The translations under genes and the position numbers were made by a program. A DNA stretch of 64,000 nucleotides, taken from the NCBI RefSeq assembly GCF_001612615.1, contig NZ_BDAU01000007.1:62001-126000 (forward strand). Reading direction: 5' to 3'. This DNA is from Nocardia amikacinitolerans NBRC 108937. Lineage in GTDB: Bacteria > Actinomycetota > Actinomycetes > Mycobacteriales > Mycobacteriaceae. The notes beneath the pieces are model-generated. The model had not been told where the DNA came from and searched no databases. It worked only from the letters and a program-made list of their open reading frames with translations. Shown here piece by piece: positions 8,878-17,413 of this stretch. Every line of letters starts with the position of its first letter. The stretch's first letter is position 1.

Positions 8878-9729
8878 GTGGACACCCTTTCGCTGACCGG
8901 CAAGGAACTCGCCGCCGCCATCAACGCCGACACCAAGGAGCGCACCGCCGCGCTCGCCGCTGGTATGCACGCCCCGCGGCTCGCCCTGGTCGTTGCCAAC
9001 GACGATCCGGCCAGCGCCTGGTATGTCAACTCGCTGCGCAAGGCCGCCGAGCGGCTCGGAATCGCCTGCGAGCGTATCGATCTGGGCGCCGACGCCACCG
9101 CGGAGCGGATTCGCGAGGAGCTCACCGCGCGCAGCGCCGACACCTCCTACGACGCGATCATGTTGCAGACCCCGCTGCCCGCCGGTGTCTCGCTGGACGA
9201 TGTGAGCTCGGCGATCTCCGCCGACAAGGACGTCGACGGTGTCAGCCCGCTCTCGCTCGGCCTGCTCGCCGCGGGCCTGGACGGTTTCGTGCCCGCCACC
9301 TCCGAGGCCGTGGTGGAACTGCTGAAGCACCACGAGATCCCGCTGCGCGGCAAGCTGGTCGCGGTGGTCGGTCGCTCGAACATCGTCGGCAAGCCGCTCG
9401 CGCAACTGCTGCTCGCCGAGGACGCCACCGTCACCGTCTGCCATTCGCGCACGGCCGACCTCGCGGCCGTGACCGCGACCGCCGACGTGGTGGTCGCCGC
9501 CGCGGGCCGGATCGGGCTGGTCACCGGCAAGCACGTGCGCGAGGGCGCGATCGTCATCGATGTGGGCACCAACGAGGCGCCCGACGGCGGCATCGTGGGC
9601 GACGTGGACGCGGACTCGGTGCGCGGCAAGGCCGCCGGACTCAGCCCCGTCCCCGGCGGCGTCGGCCCAGTGACCACCGCGCTGCTCATGCGGCACGTGG
9701 TCGCGGCGGCCGAGAAGCTGCGCGGCTGA
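8878..9729 (+). CDS. folD: FolD-type methylenetetrahydrofolate dehydrogenase/cyclohydrolase paralogue, catalytic lysine missing
   Basis: 283 residues from GTG 8878. The fold is clearly FolD: LQTPLPAGV, DKDVDG, the nucleotide-binding GRSNIVGKP and PGGVGPVT. Normal FolD oxidises methylene-THF and hydrolyses methenyl-THF, with the YVxxK lysine essential for the cyclohydrolase step. Here that motif reads Y49-V-N-S-L53, so the lysine is leucine. The usual DGFHP and PCTP substrate motifs are also altered to DGVSP and VPAT. By family knowledge such a protein could keep dehydrogenase but lose cyclohydrolase activity, or use another substrate. It is probably a second copy beside a normal FolD elsewhere. 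An FchA-type gene lies 3.5 kb away. Confidence 0.85.
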   Translation: MDTLSLTGKELAAAINADTKERTAALAAGMHAPRLALVVANDDPASAWYVNSLRKAAERLGIACERIDLGADATAERIREELTARSADTSYDAIMLQTPLPAGVSLDDVSSAISADKDVDGVSPLSLGLLAAGLDGFVPATSEAVVELLKHHEIPLRGKLVAVVGRSNIVGKPLAQLLLAEDATVTVCHSRTADLAAVTATADVVVAAAGRIGLVTGKHVREGAIVIDVGTNEAPDGGIVGDVDADSVRGKAAGLSPVPGGVGPVTTALLMRHVVAAAEKLRG

Positions 9730-9828
9730 GCGAGATGAGACGCGCCGCGGTCGAGTAGGGCCGCGGTGAGATCGCCGCAGTGCGGCGGGAGTTGTCGCGG
9801 TTCGGGCAGGGGCGAGGGGTACTTCGGT

Positions 9829-10620
9829 TCAGCCCGCGGCGGCGATGCCCGTGATCAGGGTGCGGTCGCCCGTCCGCGCCACGCTGACCAGCTGGGCGTT
9901 GTAGGTCATCGGGTCGCGGCCCGGCCGGTTCTCGGTGATCACCACGCGGTACTGGCCCGCGAAGGCTCCCGGCGAAATCGCGACGCAGTGCGTGGTGCCC
10001 GCGGGAATGCTGTCGATGCCGTGCTGGATGGCGTCCACCGTCGGAACCGAGGCGTTCGGCGCGACCACGGCGCGCGCCTGTTCGGCGGAACGCGTCACGT
10101 AGTACGCGTACTGGAAGGCGAAGATCGCGTCCGGTCCGGAATCGGTGCCGCCGTCGCCGTTTCCCTGGATCTTGTTGCCGACGCGCTCCGCGGGGCACCG
10201 GGTGGCGGGAGCCACCGGCTCGGCCGTCGGGACGGGGCCGTTGGCGGAGGTGGGCTGCGGTGCGGGATCGCCGCGGAAGTACAGGAACGCCGCGGCCGTC
10301 ATGGCCAGTGCGGCAACGGAAGCGACGAGTGCCGGGGCCCAGCGCCGGATGGGCGGGCGTTTGGGGGACCGGTCGATCATCCGCGCGAAGACGTCTTCCT
10401 CGGGGAAATGCGCTGGCTCCGGGACGAATTCGGCCTCCGGTTCCCACTCGGGCTCGGGCGCCGAGTCGTACGGTCTGCGCGGTACCCAGTCCGCCCATTC
10501 GCCGCGATAGCCGGGTTCGCCCTGATAGTTCCGTTCACCGGGCCACGGCGGCGTCCCGGGTGCGGCGGGCCGCGGCATCATGCCCTGTCCGGGTCGTGTC
10601 GTCATGTCCGGTCGTTCCAT
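9829..10620 (-). CDS. Single-pass membrane protein with proline-rich N-terminus, function unknown
   Basis: 263 residues. Residues 1-90 are rich in Pro, Glu and Arg and probably cytoplasmic. One membrane segment lies at about 95-113 (ALVASVAALAMTAAAFLYF). The extracytoplasmic remainder holds two cysteines (RCPAERVGNK and THCVAISPG) that could form a disulfide. The outer domain resembles uncharacterised mycobacterial and nocardial envelope domains; I do not recognise a function. ATG at 10620 with GAAGG seven bases upstream; a second ATG 15 bases later is possible. An L,D-transpeptidase gene lies upstream on the same strand. Confidence 0.7.
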   Translation of the reverse strand: MERPDMTTRPGQGMMPRPAAPGTPPWPGERNYQGEPGYRGEWADWVPRRPYDSAPEPEWEPEAEFVPEPAHFPEEDVFARMIDRSPKRPPIRRWAPALVASVAALAMTAAAFLYFRGDPAPQPTSANGPVPTAEPVAPATRCPAERVGNKIQGNGDGGTDSGPDAIFAFQYAYYVTRSAEQARAVVAPNASVPTVDAIQHGIDSIPAGTTHCVAISPGAFAGQYRVVITENRPGRDPMTYNAQLVSVARTGDRTLITGIAAAG

Positions 10621-10757
10621 CTCCCCGCCTTCATCAGGTCACGCCGTCGGGTGCATCCCACATCGAAACCAGCTCCCCGGCACGATACTGCCAGGGAACC
10701 GGCTTCCGCGAAACGTCCGGGGCGCGTCGCGAGGGGAGAAGGCCGCCGAACGCGGCC

Positions 10758-11510
10758 TCACCAATGAATGTCGACCGGGTCGCCGATGCCGACCGTCTCG
10801 TAATACCAAGCGGCGTCGTCCGGTCCGAGATTGATGCAGCCGTGGCTGACGTTGGCATAGCCCTGGGAGTCCACCGACCACGGCGCCGAGTGCACGAAAA
10901 CACCGCCCCACGTGAGGCGTTCGGCGTATTCGCCATTGATCAGGTAGCCCTCCGGCGAACTCAGCGGGATGCCGATGGTGCGGGAGTCGAAGACCACCGA
11001 GCGGAACTTCTCCAGCACCGGGTAAGTGCCCGTTGGTGTTTCGAATCCCGGCTTGCCCATGGACGCGGGCATGCTCCGTACGACTTGGCCGCCGATGCTC
11101 ACGGTGAACGTGTGCGCCGACATGTCGGCCTCGGCGTAAACGCCTTCGTTGGTGCGGAATTCGGTGCGGGTGTTGCCGAAGCGCACGGTGATGTCGGAGC
11201 GCGCGGGCAGGAAGCCCGTCGGCGTCCAGGTGAGCTCGCGGTCGTTCGTCCAAGCGAACGTGCCGAGGAGCGGGTCGGCCGAGCTGATGCTCACCAAGCG
11301 CTCGGCGCGAGCGCGATCCGCGACGGGCGCCGCGAACTGGATGGTGACCGGGTGCGCGATGCCGACTTCCTGTCCGGCGGCCGGTGTGATCGCCGTGATC
11401 CGGTCGGCGGACGACGGCCCGATCAGTGTCGCCGCCGCCGCACCGGAGCCGAACGCGGCCAGAGCGACGACCACGACCGCGAGGAACAGGTGGCGAAGTA
11501 CGCTCCTCAT
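10758..11510 (-). CDS. Secreted L,D-transpeptidase (YkuD domain)
   Basis: 250 residues from ATG 11510, which gives a good signal peptide (MRSVLRHLFLAVVVVALAAF) and has AAGGGG eight bases upstream. Residues about 30-110 form an Ig-like domain common in mycobacterial Ldts. The YkuD catalytic domain ends with H207 and the SHGCIN motif carrying C225. The enzyme makes 3-3 cross-links in peptidoglycan or anchors proteins to it, outside the membrane. It is shorter than LdtMt2, lacks an obvious lipobox, and stops shortly after the catalytic motif. Confidence 0.9.
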   Translation of the reverse strand: MRSVLRHLFLAVVVVALAAFGSGAAAATLIGPSSADRITAITPAAGQEVGIAHPVTIQFAAPVADRARAERLVSISSADPLLGTFAWTNDRELTWTPTGFLPARSDITVRFGNTRTEFRTNEGVYAEADMSAHTFTVSIGGQVVRSMPASMGKPGFETPTGTYPVLEKFRSVVFDSRTIGIPLSSPEGYLINGEYAERLTWGGVFVHSAPWSVDSQGYANVSHGCINLGPDDAAWYYETVGIGDPVDIHW

Positions 11511-11672
11511 GGCTCCACCCCTTCGGAGATGGTGTGGTATGCGGAAAACCATTCTACGCCTTCATGATCAACCCGGCTTGCCGAACATGTGAGGCATGAT
11601 TCCGGGGGAATAACCATGAAACCGGTCGGTTTTTAATGCTTCCGCAAGGTGCGGTGCGAAAGGCCTTCTCGC

Positions 11673-12092
11673 TCAGCCGCAGTGCACCGTCTTCCTCGTC
11701 GCGTACCACTCCTGGCCCGCGGGCTCGCCCGCGAGATTCCAGCTCCACGACACCGTGGGTGAGACCGGCAGGTAGAAGCCGGGACCGACCATGCCGATCC
11801 GCTCGACCGGGTCGCCCGCCGTCCCATAGATCCGGATGCCGCGCGCGACGAACGGATCGATGGACACCAGGTCGTCGACGACCAGGGACACCTTGCGATT
11901 CCCGGCCAGCACATTGCGCACCTTGCGGGTACGCAGCACCTGCTCGCCCGCGCCGCAGATCCACAGGCCGGGATTCTCGAACTCGATCGCGACCGGCACC
12001 ACGTCGGGTTGTCCGTCCGGATCCACCGTCGCCAGCCTCGCCAGCGGCTGGGCGCGCAGATAGGTGATCTCTTCCTCGGTGAACGCCGCCAC
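11673..12092 (-). CDS. PPOX-class F420-dependent oxidoreductase
   Basis: 139 residues forming a split beta-barrel flavin/F420-binding domain: TYLRAQPLARLATVDPDG at the start, then a V-P-V-A-I-E-F strand and the conserved TRKVRNVLAGNRKV. Members bind F420, FMN or heme and reduce diverse small molecules. GTG 12092 is chosen because AGGAGG sits five bases before it and the product then has the usual family length. The longer frame upstream is antisense-like. An LLM-class F420 enzyme is encoded 2 kb away. Confidence 0.85.
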   Translation of the reverse strand: MAAFTEEEITYLRAQPLARLATVDPDGQPDVVPVAIEFENPGLWICGAGEQVLRTRKVRNVLAGNRKVSLVVDDLVSIDPFVARGIRIYGTAGDPVERIGMVGPGFYLPVSPTVSWSWNLAGEPAGQEWYATRKTVHCG

Positions 12093-12192
12093 CGCGACCT
12101 CCTCGTTCGTTCGCTGACGGACCGGCCACGGGTACCCCGCATTCACTCCGGCCATGCGCGGGCAGACTACGGACCCTGTCCGACAGCGCCCA

Positions 12193-13107
12193 TCAGGTCG
12201 GCGGCGCGCCGCCCAGTGGACGGATCGGCCGGGATTCCGGCTTGGGCGTGGCGGGCGGCCGGGACATGCGCCCGCCCAGCCGTTCCTGCACCGTGAAACC
12301 GTGCGCGCGGCACCAGCGGGCCAGGGCGGCGATCGCGGCCTCGTCGTCGCGAAAGGTGGGCAGCAGTTGACCGGTGATGTGCAGGCGGTGCGCGTCGGCC
12401 GTGCGGCACAGGTGCACGAGGCCCGCGGTGCCGAGGCCCATGCCGCGCAGTGCGGGCGTGACCGTGATGCCGTCGAGTTCGATTGTGCTGGTGTGGATTT
12501 CGAACGCGATCTCGATCGGCCCCGACCCGCTGCGGCGCAACAGCATGACATCGGAAGGGATCGGGCGCAGTTCGCCGGGCAGGTGATCGACGAGCCGCTG
12601 CCGCGCCGCCTCGGACGGCGCGAGTCGCACGGCCTCCGTCAGCCGATAGGTGAGTTCGTCGACGCAGGTGCGGTCGCCCTCGGCGGCCTGCTCGCGCACG
12701 TAGGGGCAGTCACGCGCGAGGGAGCGCAACTGCCGAACCCACTGCGGTGCGATCATCGCGAAACGCGGCGCGACGGCGGCGATCGTCGCCTCGATACCGA
12801 CCACGCCGCTCAGCGTGGTGGTCTCCCCGCCCGAGAGCACGCCCCACGAGTGCTCGTCCGCGCCGACGCCGTGCTTGCCGAGGTCGCGACGGAGCCGGTC
12901 GAGCCGCCGTTCCGCGCGCTCGTACGGCCCGCCGGGCAACCGGCCGAGCCACGCGGGCCTGCCCCGCACATTGGTGCGGATGCGCAGATCCGCGAGCGCG
13001 ATGCGCGCGGCACGGAAGTTGCTCCAAGCTTGCGCGCGTCGCTCGCGTACCTGTAGCGCCGGATCGCCGGGCGTCGCGGAGGACGGGGGAGCGTCGCTCA
13101 TGACCAT
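12193..13107 (-). CDS. Uncharacterised protein with GNAT-like C-terminal domain
   Basis: 304 residues. The first 190 residues are helical, basic and of no recognised family. From about residue 205 the sequence IELDGITVTPALRGMGLG followed by GLVHLCRTADAHRLHITG has the shape of GNAT motif A, the acetyl-CoA pyrophosphate loop R/Q-x-x-G-x-G, and a motif B helix then ends in RAHGF. A noncanonical acetyltransferase is therefore possible; the fit is partial. ATG 13107 or 13101 could be the start. It lies between F420-type and folate-type enzyme genes on the same strand. Confidence 0.65.
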   Translation of the reverse strand: MVMSDAPPSSATPGDPALQVRERRAQAWSNFRAARIALADLRIRTNVRGRPAWLGRLPGGPYERAERRLDRLRRDLGKHGVGADEHSWGVLSGGETTTLSGVVGIEATIAAVAPRFAMIAPQWVRQLRSLARDCPYVREQAAEGDRTCVDELTYRLTEAVRLAPSEAARQRLVDHLPGELRPIPSDVMLLRRSGSGPIEIAFEIHTSTIELDGITVTPALRGMGLGTAGLVHLCRTADAHRLHITGQLLPTFRDDEAAIAALARWCRAHGFTVQERLGGRMSRPPATPKPESRPIRPLGGAPPT

Positions 13108-13246
13108 CAACCGTAGATCCGGCCATGGTCAGCGGGGAGACCCTTCGGTACGAAGGTTCGCGCATCCGCCGACACGCCGCTGGTCAGGGCCGCCACACCG
13201 GAAAGTTCTCGGCGTGTCTACCTATCGGCGTGTCGCCGATGGCGAT

Positions 13247-13906
13247 TCAGCTGCGGAGGGCGTGCACGACCTCGGCGTGCAGCGCGTCGGCGCGCGCGAT
13301 GATTCCCTCGATGCGCAGCAACGCGGGCGCGAACTTGTCGCCGAGCGCGGCGGGCAGCGAGGCCACGTTGATCTCGATGTTGAGCTGCGAGCTGGTGGCG
13401 GCGGCGCGGGCGGCATCGGCGGCGGCGCCGATGTCGGTGACGACGTTCGGGTTGCCGATCCCCAGCAGCTCCGCGGCAAGGGACAGCACCTCGTCGGCCT
13501 CGTCCACCACCGCTGCGGGCACTCGCGCGGCCTCCACCAGCGCGGCGTTGATCGCCTCGGTGCGTGCGGCGGTCTCCTCGTCGGTGCCCTTCGGCAGCTT
13601 GTACGCGTTGCCGACGGCGGTGAACGCGGCCGCGTCGGCGTCGGCGAGGGCCAGCGCGCGATCACGGGCGGCGTCGGCGGCATCGATGACGCGGTCCACG
13701 ATCGGCTTGTGTTCGGCGTCCTTCGCGCGTGTCGTGTAGCGGGCGACCATGGCGACGAGCGCGGCGCCCTGCGCGGCGTGCAGCGCGGCCACCGCGCCGC
13801 CACCCGGCGCCGGGATCTTGGCGGCCAGATCGGTCAGGTACCGCGCGAGGGTGACCTCACCGAAGGAAGACGCGGTTTCCTGGGACGACGTGCTCGGCTG
13901 CGACAC
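13247..13906 (-). CDS. Cyclodeaminase/cyclohydrolase family protein (FTCD C-terminal/FchA type)
   Basis: 219 residues, all helical. It carries the family's opening motif KIPAPGGGAVAALHAAQGAALVAMV and the VVTDIGAAADAARAAA segment. This family includes formiminotetrahydrofolate cyclodeaminase and FchA, the stand-alone methenyl-tetrahydrofolate cyclohydrolase. No formiminotransferase partner is seen. GTG start at 13906 has GAAAGG upstream. The nearby FolD paralogue lacks its cyclohydrolase lysine, so FchA-like activity would fit, but no direct evidence separates the two reactions. Confidence 0.82.
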   Translation of the reverse strand: MSQPSTSSQETASSFGEVTLARYLTDLAAKIPAPGGGAVAALHAAQGAALVAMVARYTTRAKDAEHKPIVDRVIDAADAARDRALALADADAAAFTAVGNAYKLPKGTDEETAARTEAINAALVEAARVPAAVVDEADEVLSLAAELLGIGNPNVVTDIGAAADAARAAATSSQLNIEINVASLPAALGDKFAPALLRIEGIIARADALHAEVVHALRS

Positions 13907-14038
13907 GGGTGGCCTTTCGTTCTTCGTCGGCGTGAACTAGTGATCACGCTACCGCTTGCCACCGCGCGCATCCTGGCCGGACCGCCGCGTCGGACGGCCG
14001 GTGCGCGGCCCGCGCATACCCGCGGTTATGTTGAGCAC

Positions 14039-15076
14039 ATGCGGATCGGATTGGGCATCAACTACTCGGGCGGTTTCAAGGAAGCGGCGGCGGAAGTGGC
14101 CGACCTGGAACGGGCCGGACTCGACACGGTCTTCGTGCCCGAGGCGTACTCCTTCGACGCGGTCAGCGCGCTGGGATACCTGGCCGCCAAGACCGAACGG
14201 GTGCAGTTGGCCTCCGGCATCCTGCAGATCTACACCCGCACCCCGAGCCTCACGGCGATGACCGCCGCGGGCCTGGACTTCGTCTCCGAGGGCCGGTTCC
14301 TGCTCGGCCTCGGCGCGTCCGGTCCGCAGGTGATCGAGGGCTTCCACGGCGTGCCCTACGACGCGCCGATCGGGCGCACCAGGGAACTGGTGGAGATCTG
14401 CCGCAAGGTGTGGCGGCGGGAGCGGCTCGAATACCAGGGCAAGCACTACCGGATCCCGCTGCCCGAGGGCGAGGGCACCGGTCTCGGCAAGCCGCTCAAG
14501 CTGATCAATCACCCGGTGCGCGAACGCATTCCGGTGCTGCTCGCGGCGCTCGGCCCGAAGAACGTCGAGCTGGCCGCCGAGATCGCCGAGGGCTGGCAGC
14601 CGATCTTCTTCCTGCCGGAGCGGGCCAAGGACGTCTGGGGCGCGTCGCTGGACGCGGGTCTGGCCAAGCGCGATCCGGCCCTCGGTGAGCTGGAGGTGTT
14701 CGCCGGTCCGGCGCTGGCCATCGGCGAGAACGTGACTCCGCTGCTGGAGTTCGTCAAGCCGCACCTGGCGCTCTACATCGGCGGCATGGGCGCCAAGGGC
14801 AAGAACTTCTACCACACCCTCGCCACCAAGTACGGCTACGGCGCCGAGGCGGACCGCATCCAGGAGCTGTACCTGGCGGGCCGGAAGGAAGAGGCGGCCA
14901 AGGTGGTGCCGGACGAGCTGGTCCGCGACATCTCGCTGGTCGGCCCGGCCGGTTTCGTCAAGGAGCGCGTCGCCGCCTTCCGGGAGGCCGGCGTCACCGC
15001 GCTGAACGTGGTGCCGATGGCCGCGACGCCCGCCGAGCGGGTCAAGCTGATCGAGCAGCTGCGCGAGCTGGTCTGA
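14039..15076 (+). CDS. LLM-class F420-dependent oxidoreductase
   Basis: 345-residue luciferase-like TIM-barrel enzyme. Typical marks are the N-terminal MRIGLGINYSGG strand, VFVPEAYSFDAVSALGYLA, QLASGILQIYTRTP and FLLGLGASGPQVIEGFHG. Such enzymes move hydride between F420H2 and carbonyl or ene substrates. ATG 14039 starts exactly at the family's first beta strand. It is divergent from the FchA-like gene and ends in a strong hairpin. The substrate is not predictable. Confidence 0.9.
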   Translation: MRIGLGINYSGGFKEAAAEVADLERAGLDTVFVPEAYSFDAVSALGYLAAKTERVQLASGILQIYTRTPSLTAMTAAGLDFVSEGRFLLGLGASGPQVIEGFHGVPYDAPIGRTRELVEICRKVWRRERLEYQGKHYRIPLPEGEGTGLGKPLKLINHPVRERIPVLLAALGPKNVELAAEIAEGWQPIFFLPERAKDVWGASLDAGLAKRDPALGELEVFAGPALAIGENVTPLLEFVKPHLALYIGGMGAKGKNFYHTLATKYGYGAEADRIQELYLAGRKEEAAKVVPDELVRDISLVGPAGFVKERVAAFREAGVTALNVVPMAATPAERVKLIEQLRELV

Positions 15077-15082
15077 AACGAA

Positions 15083-15119
15083 ACGACGACGTCCCGGCGT
15101 GCTGCCGGGACGTCGTCGT
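15083..15119. terminator. Bidirectional hairpin between convergent genes
   Basis: A perfect 16-bp stem, 15083-15098 with 15104-15119, and a 5-base loop start seven bases after the LLM stop codon. The convergent STAS gene ends at 15180. The symmetry would serve both strands. Confidence 0.85.
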
Positions 15120-15179
15120 GTTCGGGTCTGGTCGAGTCGCCGCTCGGTCGAGTCGCGGTTCGGCTGCGGCGCGGCTGGC

Positions 15180-15530
15180 TCAGTTGGGTCGCAGCGAGGC
15201 CAGCGCCGCTTCGAGCGTCGAGTGCAGCGCGAAGACCTGATCCAGGCTGGTCATCTTGAGCTGACGGCTGGTGGCAGGTCCGTCGGCGACTACCGCGATG
15301 GTCGTCGCCTCCCCGGCCCGCTGATGCGCCGCGACCAGCGCCGCCATCCCCGCGGAGGCGAGGAAGCTGACCGCGGTCAGGTCGATGATCAATGCCGTCG
15401 GTTTGCTCGCCAGGATGCCCTCGATCGCGGTCTCCAGTGCGGGCGCGGTCGCAAGATCGACCTCGCCGGCCACCGTGAGCACGGTCGCACCGTCACGCAC
15501 TGCGACGGAGGTGGTCATCGTGTCCGCCAT
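15180..15530 (-). CDS. STAS-domain anti-sigma factor antagonist (RsbV/SpoIIAA type)
   Basis: 116 residues, a single STAS domain: VLTVAGEVDLATAPALE and ALIIDLTAVSFLASAGMAAL. The serine in LASAG (about S59) is at the place phosphorylated by RsbW-type kinases. Unphosphorylated antagonists bind the kinase and free a sigma factor. ATG 15530 is preferred because GGAGA lies upstream; an upstream GTG at 15560 would add ten residues. No kinase or sigma gene is adjacent. A freestanding partner for the stress-response proteins at 38.7 and 46-51 kb is possible. Confidence 0.82.
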   Translation of the reverse strand: MADTMTTSVAVRDGATVLTVAGEVDLATAPALETAIEGILASKPTALIIDLTAVSFLASAGMAALVAAHQRAGEATTIAVVADGPATSRQLKMTSLDQVFALHSTLEAALASLRPN

Positions 15531-15891
15531 GGGATACGCGTCTCCGGAAGTGTTGGTCACGCAAAACAATCTGCCATGAACCGCCCGATCCTGCCGCATC
15601 GTCCGGCAGATTCCGACGGTTCGCGCCGCTCGGTGGGTGTACCGCGGGCGCTTTCGTACGAGTCGACCCTACAGCAGCGGTGCTACGGCTGATCGGTCGC
15701 GGAGTGCTGCCAGATCCGGCGGCGCGAACTCGCCGCGTAAACGGCTCGGCGCCAGCTTGATTCGCTCCGCGTGAGCCCACGGGGACGTGCCCGCGACGTC
15801 CAGTCGGTATCGACACGACGTGACTTTTCCGCGACCGTTTCGTAATCTATCGGTGATCTTGTCCCCGACACGCTAGCCGGTGATCGACATC
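15531..15891. other. Divergent intergenic region, no recognised element
   Basis: About 360 bases between the STAS gene and the secreted M15-like gene. It should contain both promoters. A TAATCT at about 15843 could be a -10 for the secreted protein. I looked for a c-di-AMP riboswitch, common before actinobacterial wall-enzyme genes, and did not find its conserved core. Confidence 0.4.
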
Positions 15892-16530
15892 ATGCCTGGT
15901 CAACATCGAAAACAGACCGCAGCTTGGAAACTCACTCCTCCGGCTGTGTGCGGCAGTGTGGCGACTGTCGCCGCTGTGCTGGGAGTGGCGATCCAGCTGA
16001 GCTCGGTCGCTCAGCCTGCCGCCGCCGTCGAAACGTCGTCCTCGTCCGCCGTCGAATCCGAATCGGCCACGACCACCGCGCCACCGACAGCTCTGCTCGC
16101 ACCTGCGGCGATGGCGATCGAGCCGCCGCTCCTGGTGGAAAAGGTGGCCATACAGCACCTGCCTCCCCCCATTCCGTGTTCGACGGAACTCTCCGGCACG
16201 CGGCCGCATGTGGCGCAGGTGGGCCACCTGCTCAAGAAGACGTTCGGCGTCGCCGAGGTGGGCGGCGCTGTCGGCCGTTACGACGGCGACCATGGTGCGG
16301 GCCTCGCGCTCGATTTGATGACATCCGATTTCGCGCACGGCGACGCGATCGCCGAATTCGTGCTGGCAAACCGGCAGCGTTTCGGTGTGAACTACGTGAT
16401 CTGGCGGCAGCGGTACAACGACGGCAACGGGTGGTCGTACATGGAGAACCGCGGAAGCCCGACCGCCAATCACTACGACCATGTGCATGTGTCGTTCGAC
16501 AGGGCCGCCCAGGTGGACGTGACCTGCTGA
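15892..16530 (+). CDS. Secreted M15-like protein (ARB_07466-type C-terminal domain)
   Basis: 212 residues. A basic start (MPGQHRKQ) and a hydrophobic stretch (about residues 17-40, ending PAAA) form an export signal. A low-complexity Ser/Thr/Ala linker follows, then a C-terminal domain beginning RPHVAQVGHLLKKTFGV and ending NHYDHVHVSF. HGAGLALDLM and DHVH resemble the metal-binding pattern of M15-like peptidoglycan peptidase folds. Catalytic activity is not proven for this branch. ATG 15892 is preferred over GTG 15880 because similar nocardial exported proteins begin with a short basic stretch. Confidence 0.72.
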   Translation: MPGQHRKQTAAWKLTPPAVCGSVATVAAVLGVAIQLSSVAQPAAAVETSSSSAVESESATTTAPPTALLAPAAMAIEPPLLVEKVAIQHLPPPIPCSTELSGTRPHVAQVGHLLKKTFGVAEVGGAVGRYDGDHGAGLALDLMTSDFAHGDAIAEFVLANRQRFGVNYVIWRQRYNDGNGWSYMENRGSPTANHYDHVHVSFDRAAQVDVTC

Positions 16531-16545
16531 CGTTCCGGCTCGTCG

Positions 16546-16911
16546 CTAGGGCCGCTTCGCGTAGTCGGCGAAGCCTTGCCAGTCGAGCATGACGCATGGT
16601 TCGTCGCCCACGGTCCACGCGTCGTGGCCGGGCGGGACGATCATGAAGTCGCCGGGGCCGTATTCCTGCTGCTCCCCGCTGTCCATGGCCACCACCATGC
16701 GACCTGAGAGGCAGTAGCCGATGTGAGCTGACTGGCAACTGTCGGTCTGGGCTATCGGCTTGACGTGCTCCGACCACCGCCACCCTGGCTCGAAGATCGC
16801 CCGGCCCACCGGCCCTCGGTCCATGTTGACGAGATCGACCCTTCCTTTGTTCTGCTCGAAAGGACGGGTCTCCTCGGGGGATTCGAAACTCTGGCGCACT
16901 AGACCAGCCAT
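16546..16911 (-). CDS. Cupin-domain protein
   Basis: 121-residue single cupin beta-barrel: GRAIFEPGWRWSEHVKP is motif 1 and YGPGDFMIVPPGHDAWTVGDEP is motif 2. Metal-binding residues look partly substituted. Such proteins bind small ligands or act as simple isomerases or dioxygenases. ATG 16911 has a near-ideal AAGGAG seven bases upstream; the much longer open frame upstream is not coding. Function unknown. Confidence 0.82.
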   Translation of the reverse strand: MAGLVRQSFESPEETRPFEQNKGRVDLVNMDRGPVGRAIFEPGWRWSEHVKPIAQTDSCQSAHIGYCLSGRMVVAMDSGEQQEYGPGDFMIVPPGHDAWTVGDEPCVMLDWQGFADYAKRP

Positions 16912-17413
16912 GATTGTTCTCCTTCGACGGCCCCGACGATGCGGCGTGGTTTGTGGTTCTCGATTCGGTCGGAGCGACGGCTGCGGTAGATCGCTCCCTG
17001 AAACGCTCGGCAAATCGCAGTTACCGAGTAGCACTGATGACCGAGGGCAAACTTCCCGCGCCCACTCTGTCGAATGCCCGCACGCCCCCGAGTGCGCGAC
17101 CGACCGTGTGGGCGTCACGCAACGCCTGCTTGGCGCTGCGGCACGGCAAACCGGTGGCTTCGCGTACGAGCGATGGGGTGGGTTCGGCATCCGATGCGTT
17201 TTCTCCCGAGAGTGGGTAAGCCGATAGCGGGTGCGCTGTCGGGCTGGACTTCGGCCGACGTTCTCGATCCTGATGGAGGGCCGAACCGGTGACGCATCCG
17301 CCCAGTGCTGCACACCGGCGAAAAGAACCGGTGTGCAGCCGGGTGGTACCCGGGCACGCGGCGATCGGTGCTGATGTGCGGTCGGTCGAACTACAACGGT
17401 GTGGGAGGTTGTC
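16912..17413. other. 502-base gap with one strong hairpin
   Basis: This divergent gap is longer than its neighbours and has a slightly different base composition. Several short frames cross it, none with recognisable similarity or a good ribosome-binding site. The only clear structure is the hairpin at 17307-17339. Decayed coding sequence is possible but I cannot name a parent gene. Confidence 0.4.
17307..17339 (+). terminator. Perfect hairpin upstream of the DUF2231 gene
   Basis: A 12-bp perfect stem, 17307-17318 with 17328-17339, carries an A-rich 9-base loop. It lies 75 bases before the DUF2231 start. It may be a terminator or a leader structure; no gene that it would terminate is visible on the plus strand. 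Confidence 0.5.

Noticed and set aside
15531..15891. c-di-AMP riboswitch before a wall-enzyme gene
   Set aside because: The conserved core segments expected for this riboswitch are absent from the leader.
17201..17216. SigF-type promoter before the DUF2231 gene (GTTT and GGGTAA)
   Set aside because: The spacer is only 12 bases and the site is about 200 bases from the start codon.
16914..17219. 101-codon frame in the cupin/DUF2231 gap
   Set aside because: No ribosome-binding site, no recognisable domain, and poor codon bias.
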